This document shows positions 57,101-64,000 of a DNA stretch of 64,000 nucleotides, piece by piece. The position numbers were made by a program, and so were the translations under genes. The DNA comes from Limnoperna fortunei (Eukaryota > Mollusca > Bivalvia > Mytilida > Modiolidae), in NCBI GenBank assembly GCA_944474755.1, contig OX104112.1, positions 93,447,756-93,511,755 of the forward strand, given 5' to 3'. Position 1 is the stretch's first letter; each line of letters opens with the position of its first letter. Under the pieces are notes generated by a model. The model had not been told where the DNA came from. It worked only from the letters and a program-made list of their open reading frames with translations, and did not search any database.

Positions 57101-57971
57101 AGGAAATTCTATTAATAAACTAAAAATTCAAAAACACCATAAAAGTCGTTGTGTAGGCATTAATAACACACCAGTGTAGGAAATGTAACATAAGTTAGGG
57201 TCAGTTGTGTGCAGGCTAGAAAACTTGCAGACGTTTTGGCTTGTCAAAGGGGTGTGGTCTGCTCTTCTCTAATTAGTAGCCAGTGAAGATAGTCTCTGAT
57301 TACAAAGGAGTTGTCAAAATATGCAATTAGGAGTGGTCAAGAGTGGTCCCAATCACAGGCACAATATGCTTGTTAACATATATTTATAAGTGTTGAAACA
57401 GTAAAAATGGTGAACAGATAATAAAAGATAACTTTTCCCAAAACCAATAACAGTAAATTTTAAATAATAATAACAGATAACAGCAATTTACATGAGAAAA
57501 CAGAAACAGTGAGTTCAAAAATGAAAAAAACATAGCAGAATTTTATTGAAGAACAATACTATTACCAGCAAATAGGGTTTTTTTTTTCATTATAACATTT
57601 AACAACAATGTCAGTTTTTAAGAAGCAGATAGCAGCTAATGGCTGAAAAACAGTTAACAGTTGCTTTATTTAAAAAAAACAGTTAACACACCTGTCAAAA
57701 TGCTCATAACACATTAAAGGAAAAGATCTTGCCCACTTAAATATATCTTATAACCCCACACTCCCTGTTTAATTGGTTGTGAAACTTCTCTGACAAACCT
57801 TGCATTTATTTTTTTAATATTTTTCAGAAAATTCCTGAAGCTGGGCATCATGTTTATGCTGATAGATCTGATATATTTAATGTCATTGTATCAGAGATTT
57901 GTAAAGCAGCAGACACAAACAGTGTACTGCCTCATACCACTCTAGAAACTTTGATTGCAGAATTTGATTAA
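45108..57971 (+). CDS. ABHD4/ABHD5-family alpha/beta hydrolase, copy B, six exons
   Basis: Exons: 45108-45151 (proposed), 50102-50208, 52175-52693, 53015-53126, 55351-55540 and 57828-57971. GT-AG junctions, phases 2,1,1,2,0 as in copy A; total 1116 nt, 371 residues. Exon 1 (MEIEVVNHPSSSQE, Kozak-like GGCCATGG) is inferred from matching phase and length, so it is less sure than the rest. Motifs: LPRWKPTSKAKLAEVENKML; HGMGGGIGLW; FDLLGFGRSSRP; GHSLGG with S160; D305 in AESWMD; H331 in AGHHVYAD (HX4D). The Ser is kept, unlike vertebrate ABHD5. An unusual proline (P182) sits in the strand before ADPWG, where relatives have a branched aliphatic residue. The stop follows IAEFD. Likely cytosolic/membrane-associated lipid hydrolase; substrate unknown. 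Confidence 0.9.
45170..47399 (+). mobile_element. 5'-truncated LINE in copy B intron 1, with 8-bp duplication
   Basis: RT reading: LFNMIFNQGSFPTLWNESLI, NYRGISLTSNLGKLFNK, AFIDLRKAFDTVWRS, then after an inserted MITE LFYKLLDINIPFKMFKVIQ, GVKQGDVLSPLLFNIYINN, LLFADDIVLLS (catalytic), YGSEIWGF and a C-terminal LCLCC..DEIHFLINC finger near 46930. It ends in an (ATT)n tail (47380-47400). ATTTATAG lies at both edges (45162-45169 and 47400-47407). The type resembles RTE/CR1-like pol with a C-terminal CCHC finger; exact clade not decided. Confidence 0.88.
45558..45710. mobile_element. 153-bp MITE inside the LINE ORF, 5-bp duplication TCTGG
   Basis: Ends GCCCAGCGCCAT and ATGGCGCTGGGC are perfect inverted repeats. 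TCTGG is duplicated (45553-45557 and 45711-45715). Removing the element and one TCTGG joins ...DTVWRSG to LFYKLL in frame, which proves the insertion. No ORF of its own; its length plus duplication (158) shifts the LINE frame. Confidence 0.92.
47463..48772 (+). mobile_element. 5'-truncated Jockey-type LINE in copy B intron 1
   Basis: A nearly intact open frame (47552-48619, extended upstream in frame to about 47468) encodes IMDFSKAFDKVSHTLL, GVPQGSVIGPSLFLFYINDI, IRLFADDTIAYLA (RT catalytic motif), FHPKKCNVLS, KYLGVTIQSNLKWENHI, RPLVEYASCVWDPY and FFPRTIRNWNSQPLD. It lacks endonuclease and fingers. A 3' UTR follows with an internal A20 (48641-48660) and a terminal (GTAGAA)n end. Its open frame suggests recent insertion. 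Confidence 0.9.
48893..49625. mobile_element. second copy of the GGACAAAATCCCCC inverted-repeat element
   Basis: Follows the copy at 30327 in order: GAGTGTAGGACAAA, AAATCCCCCTC, TTAAATTTACAAGG, GTAAAATTTTCAA, a core with TAATAATAATAATTGTTTGT and AACATTC...AAAATTGAAAC.GGTATGG, then TTTTGTCCGCCTTGAA. Long C and G homopolymers (48979-48988, 49608-49621) have expanded within the arms. No nested insertion. Confidence 0.85.
49626..50100. other. copy B intron 1, no gene recognised
   Basis: AT-rich intron sequence; a short fragment at 49705-49750 (TTGATTAACGTCCATAGAGC, TTTCAGCTATTTTC) resembles the start of the 32888 repeat. Confidence 0.4.
50445..50575 (+). mobile_element. SINE fragment in copy B intron 2
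   Basis: CTCAGTGACCTAGTGATTAT (A-box-like) is followed by CTTCCTCCCCCAATAAAAAC, TGGACCCCATGGTGCAGCTG and AAAACTTGCTG, the shared SINE body. Confidence 0.65.
50868..51943. mobile_element. 1.08-kb TIR element with TATAAGACGACC subterminal motifs
   Basis: The left end TACCCGTACATACTCGCCC then ATAAGAC.AC, and the right end inverse GTCGTCTTATAGGCGAAG then ATATACGGTA, match over about 30 bases. Additional ATAAGACGACC motifs occur at 50902, 50960 and 51870. The interior has no coding ORF. Family unknown. Confidence 0.75.
52790..52885 (+). mobile_element. SINE 3' fragment in copy B intron 3
   Basis: CCTTCCTACCCCAATAAAAC, TGGATGTCATGATATAGCGG and AAATGTCGTTTAACACCATT then AAACCAAACAAAAG match the SINE 3' body and CAAA-type tail in plus orientation, about 100 bases downstream of exon 3. 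Confidence 0.8.
53510..53752 (+). repeat. five-copy ~48-bp tandem repeat in copy B intron 4
   Basis: AACAGCCAGTTTATGGCAGA and GTGTTGGCTAATATGTACCA repeat with starts at 53510, 53559, 53607, 53656 and 53704. Units alternate between 49 and 48 bases through one A more or less in the middle. Confidence 0.95.
53760..54950. other. copy B intron 4, no gene recognised
   Basis: AT-rich, with a C13/A14 homopolymer junction at 54027-54055 followed by (GA)-rich sequence. The Pro/Lys-rich open frames over this tract are artefacts. Confidence 0.5.
54954..55343 (+). repeat. 195-bp tandem duplication before exon 5
   Basis: AGTTATTCTCTGTATTTGTT begins at 54954 and again at 55149. The two 195-base units run to ...TTTTCTGTTTTATG and differ at about two positions (AAATTTG/AAACTTG; GATACATG/GATTCATG). 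The second unit's T-rich end is directly followed by ATTACAG, the exon 5 acceptor. Confidence 0.95.
55541..57827. other. copy B intron 5, no repeat or gene recognised
   Basis: A 2.3-kb AT-rich intron. No transposon ends or coding pieces were seen. Confidence 0.5.
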
Positions 57972-58308
57972 AAACCATGTGCCTGCCAGTCTGACTATAA
58001 AAAAAAACACGATGTCAGCACTGCTGTGGCTGAGCAGGTGTTTCCTTCCTTTGTCCTCAGATCTTCTATCCTCTGTGTTACTTATTTTGGTATCTTTGAT
58101 CTTATTGAACTTTTAATGTACCTGCGTGCTATTTTAGATATAATATAACTATGTTTTGTTTCGGTTTTTTTTCTGTTAATATATTTTTGTTACTAAGTTA
58201 TGTGTTTAGCTTTTAATAGAACAATGTTGCAATATACCCTTTTCACAACATGTTTATTCCGCTTTGGTCAGGATTGTAGAATATACCGGAAGTTTAGCGA
58301 GATCGAGG
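57972..58308 (+). other. 3' UTR/downstream region of ABHD copy B
   Basis: T-rich sequence after the stop codon. Its end is not defined; the AAATAAATT near 58376 is a possible poly(A) signal but lies inside the next inverted-repeat interval. Confidence 0.35.
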
Positions 58309-59838
58309 CTAAGGGTGTATCAGTCCGATCAGTCGTAGAGAAACAGATGTATAAATTTGTTTTTTTTAATGTATCATAAATAAATTGCTTTACTTTCTAA
58401 GTTTCTGTTATTATTTCATATTCGCTTTACGACCTTAATTTGGTTTTTAAACATCTGTAATTTATTATTGAGTGTAATCATTTGAAAAAAACATGATAAA
58501 TACTACGATAAATGCAATATATTTTAAAGGTAGTTTCGCCTTGAATTTGTTGTTTACAATGCTGAATAAAGGAAAATCGTCGAAATTCGAGTGGATGGCC
58601 ATATATGAGAGTCGGGAGAACCATTTTTGGGACGCCAGGGTTGGGCATTTGTTTTAACGGGAATTCGGTATTTGGTTAAAATTTGGCCGGGGATTTGGGA
58701 TTAAAGCGTAAGTGAGATCAGGGAAAGAACACATTTTTTTTCGCCGGGAATTCGGGATATAAAGTTACCAGGAATAATTTTTATGGATTAATAAATGTCA
58801 AACCTTACATTGGTACGCAGGGATTCCGAAGACCAGGGAATATCATATTATCACAGTTTACAACTGTCATTCTAGCTTATCCCATTACAATTCTGAACTT
58901 GTTGTTCATTGCTAATAATAAAATAGTATGAAAATTATGTCAAATTAGTGTAACAACTTCAGGTTGATCTACTTTTCAATATTGGCCAAATTGACAACAT
59001 CTGGACAATTTTTTTTATTGCTTAACATTCTGAATTTTTCGGGAATTCTGGAAAATGTCAATTGTATGACCGGGAATTCTGGATTTTCTAATATTGTGAT
59101 CGGAAATTCGGGATGATGACCCCTCCTCCTCTCCTCATATATTTCAAAGTCATATTTTCTTTGGTATTTTTAACCATTTGGCTAGAGAACTTTTGATGAA
59201 ATTTTCATGTTATTGTTTTTCAAAATGTTCACTTTGGGAATGGAAGTATACAAATTGTAGGTTTAGATATTGAATATATAATTGTGTCTGGACTAACTTT
59301 TTCATAAGTTTAACTTTGATTATACATGTACATGTTGGAGTAACACTACCTTTATGGGAAAAAAATGAAGGATTTTATTTTTATATGTGTCGCCTTTTTT
59401 CATAACTAAGTCACCCGTATTTTTTAGTCCTATTAATTTACTAGATAACCCTAATGAAAATTCACGGCAAAAATTGTCTAAGGTCCGTATGTCATAGTCG
59501 CTCTTTGGCTGTTAAATTAGGTTCTTTAAATCCTATTTCCTTGATGGAATCTAAACTAAGAAGAGGACTGAATCGTCCACAATGTCCGAGTCCTCGTTTG
59601 ACCAGTCATCAGAAGTTGCATTCTTTCAATCGTCTACAGCTGATTAAATGATAACACCTGGCAACTAAAATCTGTCTTGTGACAGACACGCTTAAATTGC
59701 TATTTTCTCTTAAAATTTCTTTTAACATCTCATGATCCATAATTGATCTAGAACGTCTGAACGTAGTTTTGTGTAATGTTTACATTCGATGCCATGGTAA
59801 GTTACAGAAGCTATAGAGATCTATACACCCTTAGCCTC
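58309..59838. mobile_element. possible 1.5-kb TIR element (weak)
   Basis: GAGGCTAAGGGTGTAT at about 58310 and its inverse ATACACCCTTAGCCTC at about 59823 form a 16-base perfect inverted pair. The interior has repeated GGGAATTCGG phrases (58660-59115) and one small ORF of unknown nature (59454-59651). No target duplication seen. Confidence 0.4.
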
Positions 59839-60599
59839 ATTATGAACTGATAAGAGCGATCTATTTTTAGAAACAAAGATATTGTGAAACTCGTACATTG
59901 ACTTATATTTTGAATATAGATGTTTTTGCTCAACTTAATGGATTAACAGAACAACAGGTGTCCCAAATTGTCTTGTGTAAGGTGATCAAAAGTTTTTTGT
60001 AAATTGAAACTTTACTGGCAGTTTTGTGCCTTTTACGGCTGACAGCCGTACAATATAGTTTTGTAACAAATGTACAAATGTATATTTTTAAAGATTCTAC
60101 TATTATTGACATGGCAGGGACCATATTTGACTGTAAGGAATGAATTACAAATTTTTTGCTCTTTATATTCTTCATGCTGGAAGAAAAAACAAGGCCAAAT
60201 ATTTATCTTTTTTATATTTTTTAGGCTGATTTTGTTCTTTGTTTAATGGTTTTAAGCTGTGATACTTTGGTTATTACAATAAATATTGTTAGACATTACT
60301 AAAGCGTTATTACCTTTAATATTTGGTAAATTGCCTTGTATCACCATAATCATAAGTATCACCTTTTGCCATCCTCACACTTTATTTTAAACAATCCCTA
60401 AACCAAAGGAAGGAACTAAACTTAATTTGATAAAAATAAACTTTCTGTTTAAATTTACTAAATTGACAGTTATTTTGATCTGGAAATACGGAAAATAGCA
60501 AAGAAAACCGACCGAACAACAAGAGCCAAAAGCCAAGGGACAGTTACAAATCAGGATATAGACAAACACAACACAAAAACCAAAAACATGAAACACGGA
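59839..60599. other. AT-rich DNA, no gene recognised
   Basis: No recognisable coding or mobile content apart from the start of the dispersed repeat near its end (GGAAAATAGCAAAG...). Confidence 0.4.
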
Positions 60600-61045
60600 A
60601 AGAGAGTAACCCAATAAAAACCATGGGTGCACTCAGGTGCTCCGGACGAGTAAGCAGTGCCTGCCTCTTATTAGACACCCGTCGAGTTACTCAATGTCTT
60701 GTCTATCGAAAAGTCAAATCCAGGAATAGGAAACACTACCTATGACTCAGCGAAAATGTCCGATCGTATTTGAGATACTGATTTTCCCATAACAATCAAT
60801 TAAGTCGTGGTGCCGACCGGAGAGATAACATCAACCTAGGTACAACAAACCCTTGAGTAGTTTAGCAGTCAACAGCAGTGATCGGTCTAGAAAATCGGAA
60901 TAACGATCGTAGGATCTAGAATAACGTATAAGTTGTGAAATGTACACACCATACGCTGTAGCTGCTGGAATGTTGCTGTCGATTAACGGGAAGTTGACAA
61001 TGAAGTCATCACGCTTGTCGTAGAGTCTAGTTTGTAGTTTTCCAA
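60600..61045 (+). repeat. dispersed repeat, copy 2
   Basis: Second member of the family described at 42595; same order of shared phrases and ending GTCGTAGAGTCTAGTTTGTAG. It lacks the hairpin that interrupts copy 1 and so shows the empty site. Confidence 0.8.
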
Positions 61046-61479
61046 TATATTTGGAAATATATATATAAACACAAGACGTCTTTCTCCAATGGTGACGTAA
61101 CAGGTAAATGGCATACGATTGTCATTTTTAAAATTGTTTTCAATTAATAGTTATACTTCATGTTTATTTTTCATGACTGTGACAGTTCGCTCGAAACGCG
61201 ATAAAAAATTAATTCCCATAAGGTAAGCGTTCATTTGTGCAACTATATTTTTTGCCGCCTGAACAAAACTCTAAATACCATGCAGTCAGATTAAAATTAT
61301 GCTACCTGATAAGGAGTACAATGTCTTTCAAAGAGTAATTTTTAATCGCTATATCTTTATTTCTCCCTGCTGGAATTTACCCCCGAATGTTTCAATGTAT
61401 ACTGAAACAATCAAAGTTGTATATCCATCCGCTAACATTCGCGATTTTTTCTTCTAAATATACAATATCTGGCTGTTGA

Positions 61480-63300
61480 CAACAACAAATTCAAACAATA
61501 TCAATCACACCATTTAGTTTCCATCTCAGTCCTATGAGTAACAACTCTTCACTTTCAACTAGAGTAAGAGGTCAGAATTACAATTTTCAAACAGTTGTGA
61601 TAAATAGTCGAGAAATTTTTCCAATTCAGTAAAGTTGATAAATATGTGTTTAATGTCCTCTTTATCTTTATGACACACCCGACATAGGTTATTGTCTAAA
61701 ACGCCAATTTTCTTTATTTAATGTTTGTAAATGTACATTTATGAGCTATATTAAAATCTAACTATCGATTTTGCTCGTTTCCAGAACATATTCAAATGTG
61801 GCCATAGTTTGTTAAATGCTATATCGTCGATATTAAACGTCAATTTCCAAAAGTTGGTTCCAACAGGATCTTTAATTTCATTTGGCAACAAACATTAGTA
61901 CAATTTTTTAACATAACATAAAATCACAGTCTACGTTATTAATAATGACAGAAATGTCTATCTATAACGTTCATTGACATTCCCACAAACACTGAATCAT
62001 TTCTACATCAGCATGTAGTGGTAAAAATCCTGTCTAAGCGTCATAACAAATATATTTTATAGTAAGTAAACAAGAAATTACAAAATCTGCCACAATATCA
62101 TCTTATTATTGATGACTTTTTCAGGATTATTAAACAATGGTTGATCATAAATATTCTGTACACTTAATTGGAACGTTTTAACAAATATTCATGACTAACT
62201 CTGTCAAAAGCCTTATTCTGATCAATTTTAATTATATACCAATCCAGTTCATCTCTTTATATCAGCTATATTAAATCCCGTTCATTTGCTATGTTATTAC
62301 TTATATCTCTATTGATATACAACACTTCTGATTTTCTGAAATTATTTTTGGCAAAACCAGTTTAAATCTATTGGCTATAACTTTGACCAGTATTTTATAA
62401 TCATCATGCATGTAATAGTTATATAGGTCTATAATTTTTTAAAGATCGTCCTTTTCTTTTTTATTGAAGGCTAATAACTCCATTTTTCATTAAAGCCCCC
62501 TCTTTTTCTATTACTCTTTAAACTTGCAGCAGTATATTTTTAAAATCATGATAGAATTTACAGTAAAACTCAAAAGTTAGTCCATCAAAGCCAGGGCTTT
62601 TATTTTTTTACATTTGGCACATATCATTAAATACTTCCTCAACATAAAAATAAGAGTCCCATAACATAATGTCATCTTCGTATATTTTCTATTCTACAAA
62701 ATCTAAAAGTTCAGAAATTTTATTAGAGTCTGTTTTTACACACGAATACAATTCTTTATATAAATTATATTGTATGTTTACCATACCTTCAGTATCTCTT
62801 ACAGATTCACCATTATTATTTAACAATTCTTTTACAGCATTGTTTTCTTGCTGACTATTTTTCGAGGTTTTTTTTATCTGATTCAACAGCCCATATTGCT
62901 TTTGATCCAAGAACAGCATCTCTACATTTTCTAATTCATAGTTAGACAATTGTAAATTTAAACTTTCTTACTTTGCTACATCAATTTCAACATTGCTTTT
63001 TCACACAAATTATTTATCTCTCGTTGCAACCTAGAAAACTCTTTTCTGTTCTCTTCTGCTGTTTTTGAAGAAAAATATTGAGAATACCTCTTGATTCTGT
63101 ATTTAAGATTATCCCACCATACACGTGTATCTCTATTATATACAATTCATTTTCTTTTTCAACAGATACAATTTCTTTAATTCTGCTGACATACTCCTCA
63201 TTATATAATAGAGTATTATTAAGAACCCACAATCCAGGTCCTCTTTCAATATTATTACATTTCATATTCATAATTACTAATGAATGGTCACTTAAACTAT
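61480..63300 (-). mobile_element. decayed L1/Tx1-like LINE on minus strand
   Basis: Minus-strand pieces in order: RGPGLWVLNNTLLYNEEYVS (63271-63014; end of the endonuclease/linker of L1-like elements), then the 62949-62689 segment with EKELYSCVKTDSNK-like linker, KSPGFDGLTFEFYCKF near 62590, DQNKAFDRVSHEYLLKR near 62215 and CRVCHKDKEDIKHIFINF near 61680. Many stops and frame changes; the YxDD region is too decayed to show. Orientation is toward ABHD copy B. Confidence 0.8.
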
Positions 63301-63309
63301 ACTAAGTGT

Positions 63310-63890
63310 TGATGTATTGTGAAGAGGGTTTTTTGCGTGAAAAATGAAAACTGCTTACTGCGTATGGTTCAACTTATGCTCCTTTTACAGATCAAGAAAA
63401 CTACTTTTTGAAATCAATAATTATTTCCTCGAAAAATTCAGCGTTTTGAAATATGGCAGTTTTTAAATTTTGAAATGGCGATGTTCCATACTAAAATTTG
63501 ACCTTAATTAGAACGGATGTGTACTTTTGGAACAATCGATTATTGTCTACTCGAAATCCTTCGGGTGATGTCGTCTGCAGTTAAGGCGGGAAAAGTCTCG
63601 CGGTTTGTCCGAATACCATTGAACGTCACGAAAGCAAACGAACATTTGTAAACATCGTAAGGTCCCTTTAGAAACAAAAATGGCTGACTTATTATGTAAA
63701 ATTACCGTAGCAAAAGTCAAGGACGATTTGTAACAACTTAACACCAGAGGCATATTATAAAACATGGACAGGTTATCGTATCTACATTTTTTCTACTGAA
63801 TTTTAGTAATAAAAAGGTAAAATATAGAATAATGAAAAAAAATGCAAGAAAACTTATTTTCCCAAGCGGGGTTGGCATTTAGTATAGTAA
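63310..63890. repeat. dispersed repeat, second copy of 22610
   Basis: Colinear with 22610-23118 plus 23947-23990. It runs through the point where the copy at 22610 is split (AATGAAAAAAAATGCAAG), so it represents the uninserted form. Confidence 0.85.
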
Positions 63891-64000
63891 TTGTATAAAA
63901 CACAGTTTGCATACACTGAGATAAATGTTGGCCAACTAGAAAATAATCAATCCTTATATGTATAGTTTATTGTTTGAAATTTATTTCCATGAAAATATTT

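Overview
This is a window of animal nuclear DNA, most likely from a bivalve mollusc (possibly mussel-like; the species is not determined). It is AT-rich. Its genes are split by GT-AG introns. The rest is densely packed with SINEs bearing tRNA-like heads and (CAAA)n tails, 5'-truncated non-LTR retrotransposons, small inverted-repeat DNA elements, and tandem-array elements resembling the bivalve 'pearl'/Helentron class. There is no operon structure, CRISPR array or other prokaryotic feature.

Three protein-coding genes can be assembled with consistent splice phases. (1) An ATMIN/ASCIZ homologue on the minus strand has four coding exons between 15518 and 4802 and about 1166 residues. It has four N-terminal zinc-finger modules and a long disordered tail full of SQ and TQT motifs. 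(2) An ABHD4/ABHD5-family alpha/beta hydrolase, here called copy A, is on the minus strand, with six exons from 32477 to 21791 and 382 residues. (3) A second member of that family, copy B, is on the plus strand, with six exons from 45108 to 57971 and about 371 residues. A and B are arranged head to head, share the same intron positions and phases (2,1,1,2,0), and both keep the Ser-Asp-His triad. They look like an old inverted duplication.

Layout: 1-1331, end of a Ty3/Gypsy-type element with its 3' LTR. 2356-4345, a SINE and a dead Tc1/mariner (DD34E) element. 4346-15600, ATMIN, whose introns hold SINEs, a 146-bp-period array element, a 42-bp hairpin, an internally deleted LINE and a MITE. 15600-21790, decayed LINE pieces and low-information AT-rich DNA. 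21791-32477, ABHD copy A, whose introns hold a second (160-bp-period) array element and several inverted-repeat elements. 32478-45107, an intergenic divergent interval filled with repeats. 45108-57971, ABHD copy B, whose large first intron holds two LINEs and an inverted-repeat element. 57972-64000, the 3' UTR of B, a dispersed repeat and an L1/Tx1-like LINE on the minus strand.

The three genes have no evident joint pathway. ATMIN is a transcription factor and DNA-damage adaptor; the ABHD proteins act on lipids. The most unusual content is the mobile DNA: several apparently nameless MITE families with intact target duplications, some of which have an uninserted relative elsewhere in the same window, and a nine-unit SQ repeat inside ATMIN.
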